Below are positions 15,605 through 23,721 of a DNA stretch of 36,277 bases, piece by piece. The DNA is from Victivallales bacterium (GTDB lineage: Bacteria > Verrucomicrobiota > Lentisphaeria > Oligosphaerales > Oligosphaeraceae), in contig JAFXUD010000096.1 of assembly GCA_017535315.1 (NCBI GenBank), positions 1 through 36,277 on the forward strand. The letters are read 5' to 3'. Each line of letters starts with the position of its first letter. The stretch's first letter is position 1. The position numbers and the translations under genes are program-made. The notes beneath the pieces were generated by a model, which was given only the letters and a program-made list of their open reading frames with translations, made no database searches and was not told the origin of the DNA.

Positions 15605-16953
15605 TTGTGGTATTTGGCGGTGCACGCCTTGTACCACGGGCCATAGACGGCGGCATCACGCATGACGCAGCCCGTATGGGAACCATCACGCATGATCTGG
15701 GTGCAGCGCGAGCAGGTTACACAGGTCTTGCGCGGATCAAGCACGCCCTTGTGGAAAAGGTCGTATGGCAGATCGGGGTATGCGAATGCGCTGCGCCCCA
15801 AACCAACCATTGCCGCCCTGCCCGCCTTAACGGTGCCAGCCGCCGCGTATGGGATGAATTGGCGTAGCCAACTGTAGCCCGTGCCAATGATGGGGAAACC
15901 AGGGAACATCGACTGCACCTGCGCGACGATGTCCAGAATGCGTGCAACTCCGACCAGCGGATGTTCAGGCGATGGTGCACCATTGATGATGGGCACGTCG
16001 TATGGTCTGCCATAATGCGGCTCATAATAGGGATTGGCAATAGAGAGATTAATGAACTTGATGCCTATCTCTCGCAACCATGTAATGTACTGCCGCGTCT
16101 CCTCCAAATCAGGAGAGAGGGAACCGTCCTTCGCCATGGCAAAGCCATATGGATAGGGCATCATGTCGCAAGCATTCAGACGGGTTGTCACAAGTAGATT
16201 CGGGCACTTTTGGCGCACCTTCGCCATGGTCTCGCGCATCAGGCGCGTGCGGTTCTCCAACGAGCCGCCATACCGCCCTTCGCGCAGGTGCGAGGCCTGA
16301 AGCTCCGCCATTAGATAGCGATGACATCCCTTGATGTCAACACCGTCGAAGCCAGCCTTCTCCGCCAGTTCCGCCGCGTGAACGTAAATATCTTGCAGAC
16401 GATCCAGATAGTCGTCAGTCACCAGTGGATAGTCGGCTGGCAGCTTGTGAATCGGATCCAAAAACTTACTGTGATGGGCAATAATCGGTGCAGGCACCCC
16501 CTCGGGGCGGCTATACCGCCCCGAATGGGTCAGTTGCAAAATGCAGACAGGTGCAAAGCCATTCTGATCCAACGAGGCCTTGCGGGTCTTTTCCACAAGC
16601 TCTGCAAAAACCTGCCAGTTGCCATCGTTAATCCACATCTGCGAGGGATTGGAACGCGCCTCATGCAGTACCGCGCACGCCTCAAACCAAATCAGTCCAT
16701 ACTGCCCATGCGCATAGCGCAGATAGCGCCGAAACGCCAATTCACCAGGCGTGCCGTCTGGGTCGGAGTCAAACCCCTCCATCGGATGGACGGCAAAGCG
16801 GTTGGCAATCGTAGGAACACCCTCTATCTTCAACGGCTGTTGTAAAATGCCGAGGTCGTCCTCTAGAAGAATCTTCTCCCCCAAACCGAGGGCTGCAATG
16901 TCTGCCTTCAAATCTTCAAGGCTGCGGTAGTTGAATCGTTTCTGCTCTGACAT
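15598..16953 (-). CDS. Old Yellow Enzyme-type NADH:flavin oxidoreductase with C-terminal Cys cluster
   Basis: The 451-aa protein has an FMN-binding TIM barrel of the OYE family. Visible motifs are RFAVHPMEG near the start, QLTHSGRYSRPEG, the substrate-loop region ending LREGRYGGSLENRTRL, and the late barrel strands around IIGTGYSWLRQF and MVGLGRSAFAYPD. The C-terminus has CVTCSRC, 11 residues, then C (C411, C414, C417, C429). This resembles the 4Fe-4S motif of the 2,4-dienoyl-CoA reductase/TMADH branch, but the FAD/NAD domain those enzymes carry after it is absent. The substrate is unknown. The start at 16953 has AGGAT upstream; the longer frame begins in family B repeat sequence and is rejected. 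It may be a monocistron, 183 bp upstream of bamA. Confidence 0.88.
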   Translation of the reverse strand: MSEQKRFNYRSLEDLKADIAALGLGEKILLEDDLGILQQPLKIEGVPTIANRFAVHPMEGFDSDPDGTPGELAFRRYLRYAHGQYGLIWFEACAVLHEARSNPSQMWINDGNWQVFAELVEKTRKASLDQNGFAPVCILQLTHSGRYSRPEGVPAPIIAHHSKFLDPIHKLPADYPLVTDDYLDRLQDIYVHAAELAEKAGFDGVDIKGCHRYLMAELQASHLREGRYGGSLENRTRLMRETMAKVRQKCPNLLVTTRLNACDMMPYPYGFAMAKDGSLSPDLEETRQYITWLREIGIKFINLSIANPYYEPHYGRPYDVPIINGAPSPEHPLVGVARILDIVAQVQSMFPGFPIIGTGYSWLRQFIPYAAAGTVKAGRAAMVGLGRSAFAYPDLPYDLFHKGVLDPRKTCVTCSRCTQIMRDGSHTGCVMRDAAVYGPWYKACTAKYHNN

Positions 16954-17019
16954 AATCAATATCCTGGATTGGGGTATACTCTTGTTTAAAGTACTCTGAA
17001 GAAAGACGACCTCAGATGC

Positions 17020-17143
17020 GCCCTGCCGCTCCGCTATGCGGTACGGCGCAATAGAACCAGAGATGCTACACAACCGTGGATTTCGCTCGCCGCTTACGCG
17101 GCTTCGCTTCACCCACGGCTATGTTCCTGCGCCTCTACGGCGC
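17020..17143 (-). repeat. Family B intergenic repeat, copy 2 (3' of mtlD)
   Basis: The element has the same order as at 9931-10058: CCTGCCGCTCCGCTATGCGG, a ~45-bp spacer, then CCGTGGATTTCGCTCGC, CTTCGCTTCACCCACGGCTA and a terminal GCGCC-TCTAC-GGCGC hairpin. It ends 6 bp from the mtlD stop, the same distance as copy 1 from lepA. Confidence 0.7.
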
Positions 17144-17149
17144 TTTTAA

Positions 17150-18334
17150 CTACGGAAGCGCTCTGCGGTTCACCGCCAGCTTGGCGTATGCATCAAGAAC
17201 AAGCTTGGAAAGCAGGGAACCAGGCTGGATGCCAGCGACCTCGGCGATGGCCGCATCGGGGCCCTTTTCTTTGATAATAGCCTGCAGTTGCTGTGCACTC
17301 TTGTCTTCTTCTGGGTCGAAGTAGAGGGCTGCTGCGATGCCCCACGCAAGATGCACGGGTTTCTCCCCGCACTTGCAGGCGAGGTTGGCGGCTCCGACCA
17401 GACGGTCTTCAGGGGCCAATTTGCGCATCGGGTCACGCCCCAGGCGGAAGATTGTATCACCGAGCATCTTGTTGGTGAAACGGTTGAGCAGGTCATCGAC
17501 ATGTGCGTAAAGCCAGTTGCGGTCGGCGTTGTATTCTGCGCAGATGCCGTTTACGCTTTCGCGGAGGCCCGCCAGCATGAAGGAGCGCACCTCTTCGTCG
17601 GCCATTGCCTCGTAGCCCATCTTGTAGCCGCGCTGATACCCAACATACGACATCAGCGCATGGCCGCAGTTGTGAACATACAGTTTGCGAGCTGAAAACA
17701 CATCGAACGAATCGTATGGGACCATCGCGGAGATTTCGGGAATCGGCCCGACAAAGCCGTTGCGATCGACAGGCAGTTCCTTGTAGGGCTCCACACGGAT
17801 AAGACTGACATCCTCCGCGCGCATCTCTGGAGTTGGCACTGGAACCATGCGTCCGATGACGGTGTTCACAAAACCCGTCTTGTTCTTGAAGTACTCTTCG
17901 GCCTCAGGCACGATGGACTTGGCAACTAGGTCGCGCATAAACGCCGCTGCGCCATGAAGATTCTCGCAGATGATGAAGTTGATGGGAGCCGCATTGTTCT
18001 TTGCACGAAGGGCAAGTCCCGCCGCGATGTTCGGGGCCACAAACTTCAGTACATTGGCGCCCAATGCAGTCGCGCCGATTTCAGCATTGGCAACGACCTG
18101 CGCCACGGCGTCACGGTCATTGCTGTTGACTGCCTTCACAGGGCCAATCGTATAGTCCTTCACGCCCTCGTTGCTGACCGTCTGAAGATGGTAGCTATGC
18201 TTCTCGTTCATAGAAGCCATTAACTCCACATCGACATCAACGAAGGTCACCTCGTACCCAGACTCGCAGAAAAGCTGTCCGATAAAGCCACGACCAATGT
18301 TTCCACCGCCGAAGATAACCGCAGATTTCGTCAT
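17150..18334 (-). CDS. mtlD: Mannitol-1-phosphate 5-dehydrogenase (polyol dehydrogenase family)
   Basis: The enzyme interconverts mannitol 1-phosphate and fructose 6-phosphate with NAD. The N-terminus MTKSAVIFGGGNIGRGFIGQ is the characteristic Rossmann dinucleotide site of MtlD. The C-terminal helical domain carries the family's KLYVHNCGHALMSYVGY (catalytic-region) motif. The length of 394 aa is close to the ~382-aa norm. GAGGA lies upstream of the ATG, which overlaps the stop of the small secreted protein gene by 4 bp. No mannitol PTS gene is seen in the window, so mannitol 1-phosphate may come from elsewhere. Grouping with an acyltransferase-ligase gene is unusual. Confidence 0.92.
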   Translation of the reverse strand: MTKSAVIFGGGNIGRGFIGQLFCESGYEVTFVDVDVELMASMNEKHSYHLQTVSNEGVKDYTIGPVKAVNSNDRDAVAQVVANAEIGATALGANVLKFVAPNIAAGLALRAKNNAAPINFIICENLHGAAAFMRDLVAKSIVPEAEEYFKNKTGFVNTVIGRMVPVPTPEMRAEDVSLIRVEPYKELPVDRNGFVGPIPEISAMVPYDSFDVFSARKLYVHNCGHALMSYVGYQRGYKMGYEAMADEEVRSFMLAGLRESVNGICAEYNADRNWLYAHVDDLLNRFTNKMLGDTIFRLGRDPMRKLAPEDRLVGAANLACKCGEKPVHLAWGIAAALYFDPEEDKSAQQLQAIIKEKGPDAAIAEVAGIQPGSLLSKLVLDAYAKLAVNRRALP

Positions 18335-18819
18335 TTTTGTTCCTCTTTACTTTCAGATTGTTTGTTTGCTGTAATGAACAGCTCCGTATCTTTGTATATT
18401 TTAATGGAATCGGTTTTACCCATGTTGTAAACGGTACCATTATCCTTGCGAATAGAAAACACCACCCCTTCTGGCAATAGTTCCTTGTCCCACGAAACAG
18501 AGGCAAGTCCCCGTGTTTTGCAGCGAATACGCCAGGTCTGAGGAAATTCGGCGGGACGAATGTCCTGATAAAGGGGAAGGGGATTGTTCTCCAGGATAAG
18601 GCCCACCGTGCCTCCCTGGATGGCAGCTGGGGGAACATAGATGTCCTGCCCCTTGTCATAGTCCGCTGTTGCCCCAGCCTTGCAGCCAATGTGAAGCTCA
18701 CCCACCTGGAAACCCTTTACCGAGAGCTTCAGGTTGAAATCGGGGGCTTTGTCTCCCTGCGCAAGAGCCCTGGGCACAGAACAGGCGAATATCACCAACA
18801 ATGCAAGAAAGCCCTTCAT
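18331..18819 (-). CDS. Small secreted hypothetical protein (162 aa)
   Basis: A Sec signal peptide is present (about residues 1-20, MKGFLALLVIFACSVPRALA, cleavage before Q). The mature part is polar and beta-rich, with no cysteine lipobox at the cleavage site. I do not recognise the family. The gene overlaps the ligase-fusion gene upstream and mtlD downstream by 4 bp each (ATGA junctions) and has a GGAGG ribosome site, so it is translationally coupled to both. It may act in the envelope together with the membrane lipid enzyme encoded before it. Confidence 0.75.
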   Translation of the reverse strand: MKGFLALLVIFACSVPRALAQGDKAPDFNLKLSVKGFQVGELHIGCKAGATADYDKGQDIYVPPAAIQGGTVGLILENNPLPLYQDIRPAEFPQTWRIRCKTRGLASVSWDKELLPEGVVFSIRKDNGTVYNMGKTDSIKIYKDTELFITANKQSESKEEQK

Positions 18820-21446
18820 GCCTCCTCCAGCTTCATCTTCTTCAACGTCTGGTAGTCAGTTTTTCCAGAGCCAAGTATCGGAATCTCCTTTAGTTTAACA
18901 ATCCGCTTGACATAATGGATTGGGGACATTCCCGCCTCCCGAATCTGCGAGTTGATGGTGTTCCTATCCAGATCAAGCACGGTAAACAGAATGATTTCAG
19001 GCATGGCATCAGTGCCCTGCGCCTCAACGGCAAGTGGCAATGGAATCTCATCGCTCCGATACCTGTCCATAAGCACCTCTTCAATGGCGGGAAGCGAAAC
19101 CATTTCACCGCCGACCTTGACAAAGCGCTTGAGGCGCCCTTTGAAGAAGACGATTCCCTGCTCATTCGCCTGCACCAAATCCCCTGTCCGATACCACTCC
19201 TTTCCATTGATGGTTACAAACGGCGAGGGGCCGTCATAGTTCAGATAGCCCTCAAACACGCTTGGCCCACGCACAAAAAGCATTCCCGTATTACCTGGTG
19301 GCAAGGGCTGGTTCTCCTTGTCGCATATCATCCACTCCAGGCAATCGAGCATCAGGCCAGCAGAACCAGGTATGGCGATGGCGGGACGGTTCAAAGCCAC
19401 GATGGGCGAACACTCCGTTATGCCGTAGCCTTCCAGAAAATAGGCTTCTGGACACATCTCGAAGAACATTTTGAAGGTCGCCTCGGGACACTTCTCCGCG
19501 CCTGTAATCAGAATGCGCACGGACTGCAGCTGAGCAGGCGTCGCGTTCTTCATGATGTAGGAAGCAAATGTAGGTGTCCCAACAATCATAGTCACATGAT
19601 AGGCGGCAATCAGCCGCGCCAGCATATTCCCCTCCGTGGGATTCGTATGATAGGCCACACGCAGGTTCGCGCAGGCTGGCATCAGAAAGTCGATGAGCAG
19701 ACCAAACGAATGGAACGGGGGCAGCATCCCTATCATGCAATCGTCGGCACGCAACCCCAACGCATCCATGGCGGAGCGGATATCCGTTATGACGTTCTTG
19801 TGCGTCAGAGGCACAGTCTTCGGCATGGATTCGCTCCCGCTGGTGAAGAGAATCGCAGCGTATTTGGGAACAGGGGCATTCCTCAGGCTGCTCCAGCACA
19901 GACGGCTCTTGACCACGCAGGCCAGTTTATGGAACAGGGAAATCTTTTTCTTTAAGTCCTCCAAATAGACGAACAAATCACGCGCAACGGTGAAGTCGGT
20001 ACCCCTTCCCTCCAGCCGTTCGATGACCACTTTCGAGGTTAAAATGTGTTTGATGCCAGAGTTACGGATGCAGTTCTCCATATTGCGCGAACCGACCGTC
20101 CAATTAATCATCACGGGCACTTTTCCTGCAAAAAGGATAGACATATAGACGATGAAAGCGGGTGCGCAGGAGGGCATGAGCAGGCCAATGCGGTCGCCTG
20201 GCAATGCGGCGATAACATCCTTCAGCACCATTGTGGCCAGTACCATCTTGCGATTGGTTATCACGCCTGTCGTCTGGTCCGCCACCAGCACGAAATTCGG
20301 GTCGCGCTTCGCCAGCTCCAAGAACGCCCCCGTCACCGTCTGGGCGTTTTCAGGGATGGCCAGCAGTGTCGGGTCCTCTTTGACAAACCATTCAGGTGGA
20401 ATGGGGCGCAACGGCTCGGAACTGGCGCTCTCACCAATAGCGGCCATCAGCACGTTTGCAACGGTCTGCAGACTCTCCACATTGTTCACTTGATGCCCGA
20501 AGGTCTCCTGAAGCCACCCCTGCAAATCGGCCACCGCCAGACTGTCCAAACCCAAATCAGTCCCCAAAGTGTAACTCTCCTGAAGAGTCTTCTTCGGCGT
20601 CATCTCATGCAGCTTGGCATAGACGGTCTTGCGGACACTTTCTGGCACCTCGCTTGTATCGACCGAATTGTTGATCACATCTGGTTCAGGGACGACGCGC
20701 GCCCCGCCTTTTTCCCACCAATAGTACGGAACGTATGTGTTGCTGCAGATGTTCTCGTTGTAGAATCTTTCCAGATAACGGTTCATCTCCTCCTTTGTCC
20801 CATGCTTTGGAAAATCCGATGGAAGCTCAACAAACTCGATGCTCACATCACGCTTGGGCACAAAGAAGAGCAAATTCGCTAAAAGATGTTTGACATGGCT
20901 CGTCAACACTTTGACAAAAGGATCCTGATACCCTTTTGCGCGGCCAAAGGAACTCCCCCACAACCCCCTGGTACGCACCAGGACAATGCGAACCTCGGGA
21001 TAAAGCTCAAGTATTTTTGCGACACCGCCATTGCCGCGTAGCTTCTCCGTCTTGCTACGATAGATGCGGCCAGCAGGATACATAATCAGATTGTCGCCAT
21101 TTTTCAAGGCGTCTGCACAGGCGTCAATCTGGTGAATTACCTTTTCCAGTCCCGCCTTTCCAGCAATACCCATATCTGGAAGCGGAAGAATGCGCAGGCT
21201 TTTCTCAAAATAGCGTAAGAAGACATTCTGACGAATCTGTTTTTCATCCACCAATGCCCTGGGATGAAATTTGAGAAAGAGCACACGGCTCAGAATCACA
21301 GGGTCTATCAGCGCAGGATGATTCGGGAGAAACAGTATCCCCTTGTTCCCTTTCTTGTGACACTCATCAAGTCCCTTTATATGCAGACGGTATCTAAGCA
21401 TTATCAAAAATGCCACAAAGAAGAAAAACAGGTAAAGAATTATCAT
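18816..21446 (-). CDS. Fused PlsC acyltransferase - acyl carrier - AMP-dependent acyl ligase (876 aa)
   Basis: Three modules are seen. Residues 1-17 are a hydrophobic anchor and about 30-240 a PlsC-type acyltransferase with NHPALID (H43, D48). Its MYPAGRIYRS stretch replaces the usual FPEGTRS. About residues 270-340 form a phosphopantetheine carrier domain with GLDSL (S302). From about 365 to the end is an AMP-forming ligase with the phosphate loop TSGSESMPKT (535-544), YGITE in the A5 region and YRTGD in A7. The likely role is activating a free fatty acid, loading it on the built-in carrier and transferring it to a lysophospholipid, as in E. coli Aas. Aas lacks a carrier domain of this kind. 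AAGGAG precedes the ATG. The gene follows prmC by 20 bp. Confidence 0.85.
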   Translation of the reverse strand: MIILYLFFFFVAFLIMLRYRLHIKGLDECHKKGNKGILFLPNHPALIDPVILSRVLFLKFHPRALVDEKQIRQNVFLRYFEKSLRILPLPDMGIAGKAGLEKVIHQIDACADALKNGDNLIMYPAGRIYRSKTEKLRGNGGVAKILELYPEVRIVLVRTRGLWGSSFGRAKGYQDPFVKVLTSHVKHLLANLLFFVPKRDVSIEFVELPSDFPKHGTKEEMNRYLERFYNENICSNTYVPYYWWEKGGARVVPEPDVINNSVDTSEVPESVRKTVYAKLHEMTPKKTLQESYTLGTDLGLDSLAVADLQGWLQETFGHQVNNVESLQTVANVLMAAIGESASSEPLRPIPPEWFVKEDPTLLAIPENAQTVTGAFLELAKRDPNFVLVADQTTGVITNRKMVLATMVLKDVIAALPGDRIGLLMPSCAPAFIVYMSILFAGKVPVMINWTVGSRNMENCIRNSGIKHILTSKVVIERLEGRGTDFTVARDLFVYLEDLKKKISLFHKLACVVKSRLCWSSLRNAPVPKYAAILFTSGSESMPKTVPLTHKNVITDIRSAMDALGLRADDCMIGMLPPFHSFGLLIDFLMPACANLRVAYHTNPTEGNMLARLIAAYHVTMIVGTPTFASYIMKNATPAQLQSVRILITGAEKCPEATFKMFFEMCPEAYFLEGYGITECSPIVALNRPAIAIPGSAGLMLDCLEWMICDKENQPLPPGNTGMLFVRGPSVFEGYLNYDGPSPFVTINGKEWYRTGDLVQANEQGIVFFKGRLKRFVKVGGEMVSLPAIEEVLMDRYRSDEIPLPLAVEAQGTDAMPEIILFTVLDLDRNTINSQIREAGMSPIHYVKRIVKLKEIPILGSGKTDYQTLKKMKLEEA

Positions 21447-21466
21447 GCTGCAAACTCCTTATTTCA

Positions 21467-22297
21467 TCATCCTTTGACAGCCACCACAAATCGATCTTTT
21501 TCTGAATAGTCTTTCAGAACTTGCACATTCTGTAGATTGGCCTCCTGAAAAATCGTCTTCACCGCTCTGCCCTGCTCATCACCGATTTCGGAAATGACGA
21601 AGCCACCATCCACAAGAACCCTCCCCACTCCCTCAGCAATGCGTCTGAGAACGGCCAAGCCATTCTCTTCAGCCAGCAACGCCTGCCTGGGTTCATACAC
21701 CCGCACCACAGGCTCCAAGTTATCATAATCCTTTTCTGAAACGTATGGGGGATTTGCCGTGACAAGAGTGTATTTTGTTCCCGCAGGAAGCGGTGCAAAC
21801 AAATCCCCTTGCAGGAACTCCACGTTCAATGTTCCAAGCCTAGATTTGTTCTGACGCGCATAGCATAAAGCCTCTTCGGAAATATCAACTCCCGTAAAAC
21901 GCGCGTTGGGACGCTGCATAGCCATGGCCAGCGCAATAGCCCCAGAACCAGTGCATAAGTCAAGGACCTCTGCATTGGCGGGACATTGTTTCAAAGCAAG
22001 CTCCACAAGCTGCTCCGTTTCTGGACGCGGTATCAAAACGCCTGGCCCAACAGCCAGCTCAATGCAATGGAAAGCCGCACTTCCCATCACATACTGCAAA
22101 GGCTCACCCTGAACACGCCGCTCAACTTGTTTCTCGAATGCCTTTTGCACCTCTACAGAAAGCTCACATCCACCACAACAAGGCGACAAAACAGACACAA
22201 TGCCACCCATTATCCACCGCGCCTCCTGGCGACCGTTGGATATTCCCGCATCAACCAGGCACTGCCCAGCATCCGCTATCATTGTTTCTGCACGCAT
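21467..22297 (-). CDS. prmC: Release factor N5-glutamine methyltransferase PrmC
   Basis: PrmC methylates the GGQ glutamine of peptide chain release factors RF1 and RF2 using S-adenosylmethionine. An N-terminal helical domain (to about 85) is followed by a Rossmann methyltransferase domain. It has VLDLCTGSGAIALAMA (SAM site) and the substrate-binding NPPY motif in VTANPPYVSEKDY, and also the LIPRPETEQLVE signature that marks PrmC. The length of 276 aa is normal. prfA, its frequent neighbour, is not in this window. No clear ribosome site is seen, because the start lies beside a 10-bp inverted repeat (22299-22341). It is the first gene of the run prmC, ligase fusion, small secreted protein, mtlD. 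Confidence 0.95.
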   Translation of the reverse strand: MRAETMIADAGQCLVDAGISNGRQEARWIMGGIVSVLSPCCGGCELSVEVQKAFEKQVERRVQGEPLQYVMGSAAFHCIELAVGPGVLIPRPETEQLVELALKQCPANAEVLDLCTGSGAIALAMAMQRPNARFTGVDISEEALCYARQNKSRLGTLNVEFLQGDLFAPLPAGTKYTLVTANPPYVSEKDYDNLEPVVRVYEPRQALLAEENGLAVLRRIAEGVGRVLVDGGFVISEIGDEQGRAVKTIFQEANLQNVQVLKDYSEKDRFVVAVKG

Positions 22298-22298
22298 C

Positions 22299-22341
22299 GT
22301 TTCAGTTTCTCTACCAATATATGACTAATATAAACTGAAAC
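22299..22341 (-). promoter_or_regulatory. Inverted repeat in prmC leader
   Basis: GTTTCAGTTT (22299-22308) and AAACTGAAAC (22332-22341) form a perfect 10-bp stem with a 23-nt AT-rich loop that includes TATATT. The near arm ends 1-2 nt before the prmC start codon. It could be an operator or an RNA stem that controls initiation. Confidence 0.5.
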
Positions 22342-22510
22342 TTGCATTTTGCTAATTAAACACCGCTTTCTAGCAAAAAAACTGAGGTGGCGACAGAGTA
22401 TCCTGTACATAAAAGAGAAAAGTGACAGGGAAGAATCCCAATATAGTTTCGCTATCTTCCCCTCTCATCAAAAAAGCAAACTAACGGCATCGTCGTCGCC
22501 ACTATCTCCA

Positions 22511-23650
22511 CTATTCCCAGGCCTGGTTACCGAAAATGCCTTCCTGGAAGAAAACGGGCTGATAGCCCAGTTCGGATGGTACACGACAGCAGGTTTCGAG
22601 GCGTTCAAAATAATTGGACAGGTAATTCTTATAGTGCGGATAGGCATACTGCTCATGCCCGACGGCCTCCAGCACCTCCGTGCCTGTTTCGGCGGCTCGC
22701 GCGTCCTCCTGTCGAATCTTCGCCTCAATTTCAGTAGGCGTATCAATGTTGAAGCAGAAGAATGTGCGCGAGAGGAACAAATCGTGGTCTGGGTCGTAGA
22801 AGCACCGCCTGTCGAGCATGTATCGGGCCACATCCTGCTCATAAAAGAAGCCGATGTCGCAGGAGGTATCCTCCATGTTCTGCACCTCGCCATCCACGAT
22901 GATGCGATTGGCCATAAAGCCTGCAGAAGTCAGGATGCGGGTACCCCTCTCATGCAGGACATGGTACAACTTTGGCGGAAGCATCGCCCAGTGGACATTG
23001 GTTGGCGGCGTGCATACCTTTTCGCCTGCGATGCGCTTCAGTTCCTGCGTGGTCAAGTCGTAGTCGTAAGCCAGTTTCTCCGTAGAACAACGCTGATAGG
23101 GGCGATCGGGGAACTCGGACAAAGCGTGGAAGGCAAGGTGGAGCCAGTCCGCATTCTCCTCGAATTCACCTCGATAGCAATCGGGCACCTGGGACAACGT
23201 TGTCTTGTCTGGATCATGGTCGTTGCGGTAGAAGCACTTGAGAATGAACTTGCTGCCGTAGGTCTTGTGCAGACGTTTCAGTTCCTTCAAGTAAAAATGA
23301 TCGAAGAGATGTGCAGGCTTTTCCTTCACCAAATCGGTGAAAAAGAAACTATTGTCATCAATGCGCACAGTATAGCGCTTGAACGATGCCTTGTCCCAGA
23401 CAAGAACAATGGTCTGGGTGCGTTCACCAAACTTGTCGTGCGCACAGGCCGTGACGCGGTTGATTCTCTCGCGCAAAGGCAATTCTACGAAGAACTGCCT
23501 GTCGTGGCGAAGCGTTGGCAGCCCATTGACCGTCACGCGACTCTGCGGGTCGGCTATTCCGTGCACAACGATTGTCAAAGCCTCTTCCGATTCCCTGCCA
23601 TGGGTATGATTCAGAACTTCGCCATTTCTATGCGATGTGATCTCAAGCAT
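22511..23650 (-). CDS. Hypothetical protein, possible polysaccharide-deacetylase-like barrel (379 aa)
   Basis: The protein has no signal peptide. Residues 1-85 look like an Ig/beta-sandwich domain (GIADPQSRVTVNGLPTLRHD and similar strands). The rest reads RIDDNSFFFTDL, a helix, ILKCFYRNDHD and HALSEFPDRPY. Such D-rich strand ends and histidines occur in NodB-like deacetylase or glycoside-hydrolase barrels. This is pattern-based and weak, and no clear TFDDG or HxxxH deacetylase triad is visible. An AGGAG site precedes the ATG at 23650. It is last of a four-gene run with a secreted barrel protein, an esterase and a phosphatase, which supports a role in carbohydrate processing. A cytosolic location would be odd beside three exported partners. 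Confidence 0.6.
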   Translation of the reverse strand: MLEITSHRNGEVLNHTHGRESEEALTIVVHGIADPQSRVTVNGLPTLRHDRQFFVELPLRERINRVTACAHDKFGERTQTIVLVWDKASFKRYTVRIDDNSFFFTDLVKEKPAHLFDHFYLKELKRLHKTYGSKFILKCFYRNDHDPDKTTLSQVPDCYRGEFEENADWLHLAFHALSEFPDRPYQRCSTEKLAYDYDLTTQELKRIAGEKVCTPPTNVHWAMLPPKLYHVLHERGTRILTSAGFMANRIIVDGEVQNMEDTSCDIGFFYEQDVARYMLDRRCFYDPDHDLFLSRTFFCFNIDTPTEIEAKIRQEDARAAETGTEVLEAVGHEQYAYPHYKNYLSNYFERLETCCRVPSELGYQPVFFQEGIFGNQAWE

Positions 23651-23721
23651 TTTTTACTACTCCTATGAAACAAAACGTGTTTCGTGCATTATGTTAACCA
23701 GGCTGTGACGGAGCCATCACT

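Noticed and set aside
16954-17112. 53-residue N-terminal extension of the flavoprotein
   Set aside because: It begins in family B repeat sequence and precedes the normal family start; an AGGAT site favours 16953.
22349-23668. Plus-strand open frame of 439 aa antisense to the deacetylase-like gene
   Set aside because: The minus-strand gene has a ribosome site and operon context. The plus frame starts in an intergenic gap without one.
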